Under the pieces are notes generated by a model, which saw only the letters and a list, made by a program, of their open reading frames with translations, did not search any database and had not been told where the DNA came from. Positions 1-7,742 of a DNA stretch of 64,000 nt are shown in pieces. Within the stretch, counting starts at the first letter, position 1; each line of letters begins with the position of its first letter. The stretch covers positions 66,537 through 130,536 of the forward strand of contig DASVDR010000045.1 in NCBI GenBank assembly GCA_036381015.1. The letters run 5' to 3'. Made by a program: the position numbers and the translations under genes. The DNA is from Gammaproteobacteria bacterium (GTDB lineage Bacteria > Pseudomonadota > Gammaproteobacteria > Steroidobacterales > Rariloculaceae).

Positions 1-2
1 CC

Positions 3-308
3 GTCTCGGCCGAGTATCGGTTCGCGCCGTGGGTCGACGCGACCGGACAGCCTCGAGGTCGCTTCGAGCTGGCCGTGTTCGCCGATTACGGCGTGTCCTG
101 GGACGAGGACAACGCGCTCGCCACCTCGCGCGAGGAGCGCATCGCCAGCGTCGGCTTGGGGACGTTGTGGAATCCGATTCCATGGCTGAACGTCGAGGTG
201 TACTGGGGCGACGCGCTCGACGAGCCGAGCGACCCCGGGGAGTCGCTGCAAGACAGAGGCATCCACTACCGGGTGGCTTTTCAGAAATCGTTCCGGAAGC
301 CGCTTTGA
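3..308 (+). CDS. TpsB (ShlB/FhaC-type) outer-membrane transporter, 3' end
   Basis: This is the C-terminal ~101 residues of a gene cut by the left window edge. The frame is open from base 3. It shows alternating hydrophobic beta-strand patterns typical of the end of a 16-stranded FhaC/ShlB barrel: an AEYRFAPW strand, FADYGVSW, a SVGLGTLWNP strand, then EVYWGDAL and GIHYRVAFQKSF. TpsB proteins export the partner TpsA across the outer membrane. The partner gene begins 29 bases downstream, and that arrangement is the main support for the assignment. The terminal residues are KPL rather than the usual aromatic residue. The POTRA domains lie outside the window. Confidence 0.8.
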   Translation, partial: VSAEYRFAPWVDATGQPRGRFELAVFADYGVSWDEDNALATSREERIASVGLGTLWNPIPWLNVEVYWGDALDEPSDPGESLQDRGIHYRVAFQKSFRKPL

Positions 309-337
309 ACCTTCACCGGCCGGAGTGACCTGCGGTC

Positions 338-3300
338 ATGTACCTTCAGGACAGAATGCGGAGAAGGCGCGCGATCCTTCTCGTGCCTTTCGTTTTCCCG
401 ATTGGTGCTCCGCTTCGCGCGCAGGTCGTTCTGGACGGCACGGTCGGAATTCAGGGCGCTCTTTCCGGCCCGGACTACGTGATCACGGAGGGCGCCGGCA
501 CACGCGTCGGCGGAAACCTTTTCCACAGCTTCGCCGACTTCAACATCGCGACCGGCGAATCGGCGGCGTTCACGAGCGACTTCGCCGGCGCGACCGCCAA
601 CGTCATCGCTCGGGTCACGGGCGCGCACGCGTCGAGCATCGACGGGGTTCTGCGCAACACGATCCCGGGGGCCGACCTGTGGTTGCTGAATCCGAGCGGC
701 ATCGTCTTCGGTCCGCATGCGGAGCTCGACGTGCAGGGTTCGTTTCACGCGAGCACGGCGGATACATTGCTGTTCGAGGGCGGCGGGCGGTTCGCGGCAA
801 CGAACCCCGCCGACACCGTGCTCACCGTCGCCGATCCGGCGGCCTTCGGGTTTCTCGATGCCGCCGTCGCTCCGATCACGGTCGACGGCTCGACGCTGAG
901 CGTGCCGGCCGGCCGCGGGCTTTCGCTGGCCGGCGGCGAGATCAGCTTACGTGGAGCGACGCTCGAGGCTCCGCGCGGCGTCATTTCACTGGCGAGCGCC
1001 GAGGGCGCGGGCGAGGTGGGGCTGCCGGCTCGGTCGCCTGCGACGACGCCGGTGACCGACTTCGGACCGACACGGCTCGATGCAAGCCGCCTCGATGCGA
1101 GCGGCAGCACCGCCGGAGCCGTTTACGTCCGTGCCGGCGAGTTCGTGATGCAAGGGGCGTCCGAAATCGAGGCCGTCACGACCGAGGGCACGACCGACGA
1201 TGCGCCGGGAGGCGTCTTCGTCGATGTCGCGAGCGCCGCGCTGCGCGGCGGTAGCCGGATTCGAACGCAGACGCTCGGCGACGGTCCCGGAGGCACGGTT
1301 CGAGTCGCGGCCACGGGCACCGTAACGATCGAAGGGGCGGCGGACGGCGGCGGAAGCGGCGGCGACGGAGGCGGCGGCGACGGAAGCGGCGGTGGAGGCG
1401 GCGGCACGGGCGGTGAAGGCGGCGGCGGCACGGGCGGCGGTGGCGGTGACGCTGGCGGCGGTGGCAGCGGGACCGGCGGTGGCGGTACGGGAGGCGGCGG
1501 GACCGGGGGCGGTGGCACGGACGGCGGTGGAAGCGGCGGCGGAGGCGGCGGCGGTACGGGAGGCGGCGGGACCGGCGGTGGAGGCATCGGCACCGGCGGC
1601 GGAGCGAGCAGCACCGCATCAGGGCTCTTCTCCGAGGTGGCGCAGGGGGCCGCCGGCTCGGGCGGTGACGTCGAAATCTCGGCCGGAACGATCCGCGTCG
1701 TGGACGGCGCGCAGCTCACGGCTTTGACGGCCGGGCGGGGAGCCGCCGGGAATATTCACCTGACGGCCACGGAGCGTCTAACCGCGGCCGGCGAGGCGCA
1801 GATCAATGCGAGCACGGCATCGCAGGGCCGCGCGGGCGACATCGTGCTCGAAGCACCGCTGATCGAGGCGCTCGACGGCGTGCGGATCGGCAGTGTCGCG
1901 GAAGGCGCCGGACGCGGGGGCAATATCTCGTTGCGCGCCTCCGACGCGTTCGTCATGACGGGCACGAACGGCGATCCGGATCCGGCACGCAACCGAAGCT
2001 CGCGAATCACGGCGAGCAGCTTTTTCACGTCGACCGGGGACGCGGGCTCGATCGACATTCGAGCGGGCCGGATCGAGCTCGGCGACGGTGCGAGGATCTC
2101 GACGAGCACGTCGGGCATCGGCGAAGGCGGGTCCCTGCGGATTGTCGCGACGGGGCCGATCTCGCTGACGGGAAGGCGGGGCGACGGCAGCGGCTCGGCC
2201 ATCAAGGCGTCGACGGAAGTGGAAGCCGACCAGGCCGGCGAAGTCGCCGGGCCGCGCAGGGGCAACGCGGGTCCGATCGTCATCGAGGCGCCGAGCCTCA
2301 CGCTCGCCGACGGCGGCGAGATCGTGACCAACACGAGCCTCCTCGGCGACGGCGGCGAGATCCGGCTTCACGTCGGAGACGTGCAAATCTCCGACGCGCG
2401 AATCGCGAGCGAATCGACCGCGCTCGGCCTCGATGCGGGGGACGCCGGTGCGATCACGCTGGACGGCGACTCGCTGCTCGTCGGGGCGGGCGGTTCGATC
2501 TCGGCGGCGACCGTCGACGGCGCGGGAGGCGCAGTGACGCTGAGGGTCGGAGAGATTCGGATTCTCGGCGGGCGCGCTTCCGCCGCGTCGACGGGGGCGG
2601 GAACGGGCGGAGACATCGTCATCGAGACCGGCAGCGCCGAGCTGCTCGGCGGCGGCGAGGTGTCGGCGCACGGCACGGGGACCGGAAACGCCGGCGCGCT
2701 GCGCATCTTCGCCGACGACACGCTCACGATGCGCGATGCCTCCGTCCTCACGAGCGCGGCGGCTTCGGCCGGCGGCGATATCGAGATCGGCGTGGGCGGC
2801 CACCTGCTGCTCGTCGACGCGATGGTCAGCGCGGAGGCCGGCGGCGTGACCGTCGAGGACGGCGGCGGCAACGTCCTCGTCGACCCGGAGTTCGTCGTGC
2901 TCAACGACAGCGACATCGTGGCGCGTGCCAACGCCGGCAACGGCGGAAACATCACCATTCAAGCGCTGTACTTCCTCGCGTCGGCCGACAGCAGCATGGA
3001 TGCTTCTTCGAGAAGCGGCATCGACGGGCGCGTGCTGATCGATTCTCCGAACCAAATCAACGACACGGTGCTGCCGCTCGACGCGCCGGTCGTCGAAGTC
3101 GAGGGGCTTTTGTCGCAGCGTTGTCTGCCGGCGCTTGCCGCGCAGCGCAGCAGCCTGACGGTCGAGCCGCGCGCGGTGGCCGGCTCGATCCCGGGCGACT
3201 ACCTGTCGAGCCCGCCGGCGGTAGTGGAGCCGGGAGAGGACGTCGCGGCGTGGGATCCGCAAGCGCTCCGGCCGGCGACCGCGTCGCTGCTCGAAGGCCG

Positions 3301-3340
3301 GCCCTGCGCCCTGGAATCCTCCGAGCCGCTGCTCAAATAG
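338..3340 (+). CDS. TpsA: filamentous-haemagglutinin-type secreted exoprotein
   Basis: A 1000-residue protein secreted by two-partner secretion. Residues 1-28 look like a signal peptide (positively charged MRRRR, hydrophobic stretch, cleavage near LRAQ). Residues ~30-150 match the TPS domain: GALSGPDYVITEGAG, NLFHSFADFNI, then the hallmark NPSGIVFG followed by LDVQGSFHAST. Residues ~150-335 and ~425-920 are repetitive, rich in Gly, Ala, Ser and Asp, consistent with a right-handed beta-helix. Between them is a ~90-residue glycine-rich spacer. The C-terminus (~925-1000) has a single LSQRCLPAL segment. A start at the second methionine (356) is equally plausible. It lies 29 bases after the tpsB-like gene, probably in one operon. 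No CHAT or adhesin domain is recognisable, so the target is unknown. Confidence 0.85.
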   Translation: MYLQDRMRRRRAILLVPFVFPIGAPLRAQVVLDGTVGIQGALSGPDYVITEGAGTRVGGNLFHSFADFNIATGESAAFTSDFAGATANVIARVTGAHASSIDGVLRNTIPGADLWLLNPSGIVFGPHAELDVQGSFHASTADTLLFEGGGRFAATNPADTVLTVADPAAFGFLDAAVAPITVDGSTLSVPAGRGLSLAGGEISLRGATLEAPRGVISLASAEGAGEVGLPARSPATTPVTDFGPTRLDASRLDASGSTAGAVYVRAGEFVMQGASEIEAVTTEGTTDDAPGGVFVDVASAALRGGSRIRTQTLGDGPGGTVRVAATGTVTIEGAADGGGSGGDGGGGDGSGGGGGGTGGEGGGGTGGGGGDAGGGGSGTGGGGTGGGGTGGGGTDGGGSGGGGGGGTGGGGTGGGGIGTGGGASSTASGLFSEVAQGAAGSGGDVEISAGTIRVVDGAQLTALTAGRGAAGNIHLTATERLTAAGEAQINASTASQGRAGDIVLEAPLIEALDGVRIGSVAEGAGRGGNISLRASDAFVMTGTNGDPDPARNRSSRITASSFFTSTGDAGSIDIRAGRIELGDGARISTSTSGIGEGGSLRIVATGPISLTGRRGDGSGSAIKASTEVEADQAGEVAGPRRGNAGPIVIEAPSLTLADGGEIVTNTSLLGDGGEIRLHVGDVQISDARIASESTALGLDAGDAGAITLDGDSLLVGAGGSISAATVDGAGGAVTLRVGEIRILGGRASAASTGAGTGGDIVIETGSAELLGGGEVSAHGTGTGNAGALRIFADDTLTMRDASVLTSAAASAGGDIEIGVGGHLLLVDAMVSAEAGGVTVEDGGGNVLVDPEFVVLNDSDIVARANAGNGGNITIQALYFLASADSSMDASSRSGIDGRVLIDSPNQINDTVLPLDAPVVEVEGLLSQRCLPALAAQRSSLTVEPRAVAGSIPGDYLSSPPAVVEPGEDVAAWDPQALRPATASLLEGRPCALESSEPLLK
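1336..1605 (+). repeat. Glycine-codon low-complexity tract inside the TpsA gene
   Basis: About 270 bases composed almost entirely of GGC/GGN units broken by ACG, AGC and GAC codons. They encode roughly 90 residues of Gly with scattered Ser, Thr and Asp. The tract stays in frame, so it is translated as a flexible spacer between two beta-helical halves. Its repetitive DNA makes it a candidate for length variation by slippage. The antisense proline-rich reading frames here are a by-product. Confidence 0.85.
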
Positions 3341-3479
3341 AGAGGCTCGTCAGCGCGGGAACGCCGTATTGCAGCGCCGGGATCACCGCGCCGATGAGCA
3401 CGACCTGCAGAACGAATGAGAGCGGGACGTGGAGGTCGCGGCGCTTTCGGGTCCGGATTTCGTGTCTCGCTGAGCTCAT
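3333..3479 (-). CDS. Small single-span membrane protein (48 aa)
   Basis: A 48-residue protein: a basic N-terminus (HEIRTRKRRDLHVPL) followed by a hydrophobic segment of about 20 residues (SFVLQVVLIGAVIPALQYGV). A strong ribosome site (GGAGGA, 6-7 bases before ATG at 3479) supports translation. It lies 92 bases downstream of another small membrane protein on the same strand, and its 3' end overlaps the convergent TpsA gene by 8 bases. I do not recognise the family. The charge pattern predicts the N-terminus inside. Function unknown. Confidence 0.55.
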   Translation of the reverse strand: MSSARHEIRTRKRRDLHVPLSFVLQVVLIGAVIPALQYGVPALTSLSI

Positions 3480-3571
3480 GGCGGCTCCTCCGTCGCGATC
3501 TCCATCGCGGTCCGGCGTCCGAGCGGCCAATTGCGCCGATGAACCGTCCCGGACCGCGACGACCGCGAGAC

Positions 3572-3793
3572 TCATGCGAAAGGAATGTGGTTGATCGACG
3601 AGTAGCCCCCGACGAGGGCGACCAGCACCGCGACGAGGAGAAAGCCTTGAAGAATCGACTCGTCGAAAAGCCATCCGAAGCGCGGGCGCTTGGGGGCTTG
3701 CCGCTTGCCGGCGGCGGGGCTCTTGCCGGACGCCGCATCGCGGCCGTCGGTGGTGCTCTGGATCGTGCCGTGGTTGTGATTTGCGTTGCTCAT
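3572..3793 (-). CDS. Small membrane protein (73 aa)
   Basis: A 73-residue protein with a polar, His/Asn/Lys-rich N-terminal half (MSNANHNHGT, then KRQAPKRPRFGW) and one C-terminal hydrophobic span (ILQGFLLVAVLVALVGGY) ending NHIPFA. A GGAG ribosome site lies about 10 bases before ATG at 3793. Longer upstream starts are open but lack a ribosome site and have no family-like sequence. It probably forms a two-gene unit with the 48-residue membrane protein downstream, and the two could be partners in a membrane complex. No family recognised. Confidence 0.55.
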   Translation of the reverse strand: MSNANHNHGTIQSTTDGRDAASGKSPAAGKRQAPKRPRFGWLFDESILQGFLLVAVLVALVGGYSSINHIPFA

Positions 3794-4190
3794 GATCGTG
3801 TCTCCGTTCGCTCCGTTCCTCGACTCCCGCTGGTTCTCCAGGGGGGGCTCGGTGGCGGAAGGGAGCGGCGTTTCGCTTCGCGCTTCGGAGGCGTTTTCCG
3901 CTCGTCCCTTCGCCTTCGGAAGCAGTGTCGCGGAGCACGCCGTCTTCATTCCTGAGCGAAACCGAATACTTTTCTGCGCATTTCTGCGGATTCGCTCTTC
4001 CGCGCTCCGGCGCGAGACGCCCGAAGGCCTTCTGAGCGCGGGTCGTTGGAAGCGCGGTCGACCGCCGGGCGTCGAAGTCGATCTCCGCGAGGGAGTCAGA
4101 CGAAGGAGTGCAAGCGGCAACACGGCCCTCTATCATCCCGTGCATTCGATGCCGGACACGAGTGAGGACGTGGCCGATGGACCCTAGAGC
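3794..4190. other. Intergenic region between divergent small-protein and TPM genes
   Basis: About 400 bases separate the minus-strand small membrane protein gene from the plus-strand TPM-domain gene. An in-frame ATG at 4149 is closed by a TAG just before the TTG start at 4191. I see no convincing -35/-10 pair, hairpin or RNA here. Confidence 0.4.
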
Positions 4191-4679
4191 TTGAACGCGC
4201 TCAAGCATTTGTGGTTTCCGCGCTCGAATCTGAGACGGCGCTTCCCGTCGAGCGCGATGAGCGCGATCGAGCAAGCCGTGAAAGCGTCCGAGGCTCGGCA
4301 CCGCGCAGAGATCCGGGTCATCATCGAGTCGGCGCTCGATCTGCGTACGCTGCGCCGGGTGAAATCCGTGCGGGACCGCGCAATGGAGGTCTTTCGCGAG
4401 CTCGGCCTCGAGCGGAGGGCCGAACGCAACGCGGTGCTGATTTACGTTCTGCTGGCCGAGCGTGCCGTCGCGATCATCGCGGATACGGGCCTCGACGCGC
4501 GGGTGACGCCGCGCGAGTGGCAGCGCGTCGAGGAAAAGATCGTCGAAGGCTTTCGCGCCAATCACTGGCTCGGCGGCGTGATCGACGGCATCGAGCTCGC
4601 GACGAAGCTGCTCGCGCGCGAGTTTCCGGCCGCCGGTGCCGACGGCGAGGAGCTGCCCGACCGTCCGTCGCTGCTCTGA
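4191..4679 (+). CDS. TPM-domain (TLP18.3/Psb32/MOLO-1) protein
   Basis: A 162-residue protein resembling stand-alone soluble TPM-domain proteins, often annotated next to YgcG-type membrane proteins. The recognisable pattern is: LKHLWFPRSNLRRRFP, AIEQAVKASEARHRAEIRVIIESALD, a middle RDRAMEVFRELGL, then NAVLIYVLLAERAVAIIADTGLDARV and a C-terminal FRANHWLGGVIDGIELATKLLAREFP. The TTG start at 4191 is chosen because the LKHLW...RRRFP segment is conserved in the family. An ATG at 4257 would remove it. TPM domains are linked to phosphatase or membrane-protein quality-control roles, but the biochemical role in this subgroup is unclear. The gene ends exactly where the convergent zinc-finger gene ends. 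Confidence 0.75.
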   Translation: MNALKHLWFPRSNLRRRFPSSAMSAIEQAVKASEARHRAEIRVIIESALDLRTLRRVKSVRDRAMEVFRELGLERRAERNAVLIYVLLAERAVAIIADTGLDARVTPREWQRVEEKIVEGFRANHWLGGVIDGIELATKLLAREFPAAGADGEELPDRPSLL

Positions 4680-5204
4680 TTACCGTCCCCGGATCTCGGC
4701 AGCCAGCTCTTCGAGCTGATCGGGCTCGAGCTCCGGAACGAAGTGGCGCACCCGATCGAGCAATTCGGTCGTGCCGAAGTATTCGCCGGCGCAGGCCGCA
4801 TGGATGAACCCGGACGGCTCGAAGCGATATTCCTCGAAGAACACCAGTGACAGCCGCCATGCGCCGCGTTCGATCGGCTTGCGGCAGCTTCTGCAGCGGG
4901 CTCGGCTCGTCGGGGCCCGCTCGGCCCCGCTCAAGCGCGGCAGACGACGATGCGCAATGCCGAGCTCCGCAGCTGCCTTCAACGCGTCGGCGTCTTCGAC
5001 CGCGGCGCCGGGCAGGGTTTCGAGGAGGGGCTCCGGCCTCTTGTACGCGGCGCAGCGCAGGTGGAACCACAACGTCGTCTCGCCGTCGCCGAAGGCGTTC
5101 GGCACACGCTCGCCGAAACGAGCCTCTCCCTTCTCGATCTTGAGATCGCAGCCGCGGCATTTCGAGCGGCCGGTCTTCGCGGTCTCGATGACGTGGCGGG
5201 TCAT
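4680..5204 (-). CDS. Double PARP-type zinc-finger protein, coupled to LigD
   Basis: A 174-residue protein with two PARP-type zinc fingers. Finger 1 uses C16, C19, H48, C51 (C-X2-C-X28-H-X2-C). Finger 2 uses C104, C107, H135, C138 (C-X2-C-X27-H-X2-C). Both carry the family features of a Lys/Arg-rich start (SKCRGCDLKIEKGEARFG) and a tryptophan or aromatic residue before the histidine (TLWFHLRC, SGFIHAAC). In eukaryotic PARP1 and DNA ligase III this fold detects nicks and DNA ends. The start codon overlaps the stop of ligD (ATGA, 5201-5204), so the two are translationally coupled. A role in recognising DNA breaks for NHEJ is a strong inference from context. There is no catalytic PARP domain. Confidence 0.82.
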   Translation of the reverse strand: MTRHVIETAKTGRSKCRGCDLKIEKGEARFGERVPNAFGDGETTLWFHLRCAAYKRPEPLLETLPGAAVEDADALKAAAELGIAHRRLPRLSGAERAPTSRARCRSCRKPIERGAWRLSLVFFEEYRFEPSGFIHAACAGEYFGTTELLDRVRHFVPELEPDQLEELAAEIRGR

Positions 5205-7717
5205 GAGCGTGCTCCGAGCAACGCGGCGAGCTTCTCGAGCGCCGCCGGAAGATCGGCGGGCTCGCTCAGCACCGCACGCAGCGGATCGGACTTCCACTGC
5301 TCGAGCAACGCCGGAGCCGACTTGATCGTGAAGCGATGCATGTCGAGACGCGCCGTTACCTGGCTCCAGCGTAGCGGCATGGAGACCGTGGCGCCAGGCA
5401 CGGGCCGGGCGCTGAACGGCGCGACGAGCAGCCGTCCGTGACCGTTCTGCAGGTAATCGACGTACACCTTGCCCTGGCGGGCGGTCACCTGCCGCCGGAC
5501 CGTGGCCACGTCGGGCAGCTCACGGACGACCCACCGCGCGAGCAGCTCAGCCATCGCCCGGCTTTGTTCGTGCGTGTACCGTGCGCCGAGCGGAATCAGC
5601 ACGTGCAGCCCGGTGGATCCGCTCGTCTTGGCGAACGCGGGTAGCTCGATCGCATCGCACAGCGTCTTGATCGCACGTGCGACTCGGACCACGTTCGTGA
5701 ACGGCGCGCCCTTCGGGTCGAGGTCGAGGATGCACCAGTCCGGACGCTGGAGGCTCTGCACGCGGCTCGACCAGATGTGCAGCGGAATCGACGCCATGTT
5801 CGCGACGTATGTGAGCCCGGCTTCGTTTTCCACGACGAAATAGCGAATCTCGCGCTCCGCGCCCTCGCTCCAAAGCGTCTCGAGCCGCAGCCAGTCCGGG
5901 GCGAAATCGGGAGCATCCTTTTGAAAAAAGGACTTGCCGTCGATCCCGTCCGGATAGCGGGTCAAGACCAGGGGGCGATCCGCGAGGTACGGAAGAAGAT
6001 AAGGCGCGACCGCGGCGTAGTAATCGACGAGGTCGCCTTTCGTGTAGCCCTCCGCCGGCCAGAACACCTTGTCGCGGTTCGTGATCCGGACGGCGGGCTT
6101 GCGCGCGGCGGGCGTTTCACGAGCCTCGGGTGCGGCCGGCAGCGGCTTGTCGTCGCCGGGGAGCCAGCAATCCTCCGGCGACTTGTCCTTCCTGAGGCGC
6201 ACGAAGATCGGCTGGCGCAGGCGACCCTTCTCGCTGCGCGCCTTGAAGCTCACCTCCACGACCAGCTGCGGCGCGATCCAGCGAGCCATTGAAATTTCTT
6301 CGGCGCCGGCCGGAGGCGGCGCTTCCGACGAGGCCTCGAGGAGTTCTCCGATCTCCGCGAGGTCCTTGCCGGTGAAGCCGCCGCCGACGCGGCCCGCGTA
6401 GCGCCACCCGTCCGCGCCGCGCTGCGCGAGGAGCAGCGCGCCGAAGGGTGCCTGGCCGCTTCTCGGCGGCGTCCGGCCGACGACCGCGAAGTCGTCGCTT
6501 GCGCGTCCGCTCGCCTTGATCCAGTCCGGCGAGCGCCGGCCGACGTACGCCGAATCGGCGCGCTTCGCGACAATCCCCTCGAGGCCGAGCCTGCGGATCT
6601 CGTCGAACATCCGCTCGCCGGCGGCCTCGATGTGCTCGGACAGCCGGATTGCGCCGACCGCGGGCAGAAGCTCCGCGAGGAGCCGCTTGCGGCTCGTGAG
6701 CGGCAGGGGTCTCAAATCGTGCGCTCCGAACAGGAGCAGGTCGAATGCGTAGAGCGTGGCCGGCAGCTCGAGCGCCGCCCGCTCGATGTCGGCGCGGCGC
6801 GTCAGCTTCCCGCGCTGCTGCAGAGCGTGAAAGCTCGGCAGGCCCTGGGCATCGTGCACGACCACCTCACCGTCGAGCAGGAAGTCGTCGTAAGGCAGCG
6901 CGCCTACCGCCTCGGCGACTTCCGGAAAGAGCGCCGTCAGATCGTTCGCGTTGCGGGAGACGAGCCGGACTTCGCCCCGTTCTTTGCCGGCGAGCAAACG
7001 GTAGCCGTCGTACTTGATCTCGAAAACCCAGTCGGGATGGCTGAACGGCTCGCCCGGCGTCGCGAGCATCGGGCGCACGTCGGCAATACGCACGCGCCCG
7101 CGCGGAGCCGCGCCGGCCTTGCGGCAGGCTTCGTCGAGCGCAGCCGACGGGTCCTCGCCGGCCCCGAGCGCTTCGACGGAGCGGCCCGACAGCACGGACT
7201 GCTCCGGCGGGCGGGCCGCGTCGCCGGTCCGAACGTGGCCGTCGCGCTCCTTGATCAGGAGCCAGTCTTTCGGGCCCCGTTTCGTCTTCACCAGTGTCCA
7301 TCGGCCGCGGAGCTTGTAGCCGTAGAGCTCGAAGAGCAGCTTGCCGCGCTCGAGCCCCTCGTCGATGTCGGCGAGCGGCGCAAAGCGGCCCCGATCCCAG
7401 ACGATGACGGCGCCCGCGCCGTAGTTACCGTCGGGGATCGTTCCTTCGAAGCTCGCGTAATCGACGGGATGGTCCTCCACTCGGACCGCGAGGCGCTTGT
7501 CGGCGGGATCGAGCGACGGCCCGCGCGGCACGGCCCAGGAAAGCAATACGCCGTCGTGCTCGAGCCTGAAGTCGTAATGTCTCGCGCGCGCCGCGTGGAG
7601 CTGGACGACGAACCGCCGGCCGTCCGCCGTTCGAGCACCGAACGGCTCGGGAGTTGAGCCCGCCTTGCGCTTTGCCCGGTAAGTCGCTAAACCGCGGTTG
7701 TTTTTTGTTGCGACCAT
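5201..7717 (-). CDS. ligD: DNA ligase D (phosphoesterase-ligase-polymerase)
   Basis: An 838-residue bacterial NHEJ ligase with all three modules in the Pseudomonas-like order. The 3'-phosphoesterase spans ~20-175, with catalytic-site residues H41, H47, D49 and H83. The ATP-dependent ligase spans ~210-520: nucleotidyl lysine K235 in EIKYDGYR, LDGEV at ~291 and EGIVAK at ~380. The primase-polymerase spans ~545-830, with metal-binding D665 and D667 in ILDLDP. It gap-fills, trims and seals double-strand breaks held by Ku. The start at 7717 (MVATKNNRG) is preferred because other LigD proteins begin close to this segment. ATG 7729 is also possible. It is divergent from ku and overlaps the zinc-finger gene by 4 bases. 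Confidence 0.96.
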   Translation of the reverse strand: MVATKNNRGLATYRAKRKAGSTPEPFGARTADGRRFVVQLHAARARHYDFRLEHDGVLLSWAVPRGPSLDPADKRLAVRVEDHPVDYASFEGTIPDGNYGAGAVIVWDRGRFAPLADIDEGLERGKLLFELYGYKLRGRWTLVKTKRGPKDWLLIKERDGHVRTGDAARPPEQSVLSGRSVEALGAGEDPSAALDEACRKAGAAPRGRVRIADVRPMLATPGEPFSHPDWVFEIKYDGYRLLAGKERGEVRLVSRNANDLTALFPEVAEAVGALPYDDFLLDGEVVVHDAQGLPSFHALQQRGKLTRRADIERAALELPATLYAFDLLLFGAHDLRPLPLTSRKRLLAELLPAVGAIRLSEHIEAAGERMFDEIRRLGLEGIVAKRADSAYVGRRSPDWIKASGRASDDFAVVGRTPPRSGQAPFGALLLAQRGADGWRYAGRVGGGFTGKDLAEIGELLEASSEAPPPAGAEEISMARWIAPQLVVEVSFKARSEKGRLRQPIFVRLRKDKSPEDCWLPGDDKPLPAAPEARETPAARKPAVRITNRDKVFWPAEGYTKGDLVDYYAAVAPYLLPYLADRPLVLTRYPDGIDGKSFFQKDAPDFAPDWLRLETLWSEGAEREIRYFVVENEAGLTYVANMASIPLHIWSSRVQSLQRPDWCILDLDPKGAPFTNVVRVARAIKTLCDAIELPAFAKTSGSTGLHVLIPLGARYTHEQSRAMAELLARWVVRELPDVATVRRQVTARQGKVYVDYLQNGHGRLLVAPFSARPVPGATVSMPLRWSQVTARLDMHRFTIKSAPALLEQWKSDPLRAVLSEPADLPAALEKLAALLGARS

Positions 7718-7736
7718 CTCGAGGAGCATATATGAT
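7708..7736 (+). promoter_or_regulatory. Candidate leaderless promoter of ku, overlapping ligD start
   Basis: TTGCGA (7708-7713), a 17-base spacer and TATGAT (7731-7736) make a reasonable sigma-70 pair. The predicted start of transcription falls at about 7743, which is the A of the ku ATG, so the transcript would be leaderless. The -10 lies in a perfect palindrome CATATATG (7727-7734), which offers TATATG in the other direction for ligD. Predicted from sequence only. Confidence 0.45.
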
Positions 7737-7742
7737 CCGCCG

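Noticed and set aside
1123-1719. A proline-rich minus-strand frame
   Set aside because: The poly-proline is the reverse complement of the glycine tract in the TpsA gene, which has a complete, family-matched frame on the plus strand.
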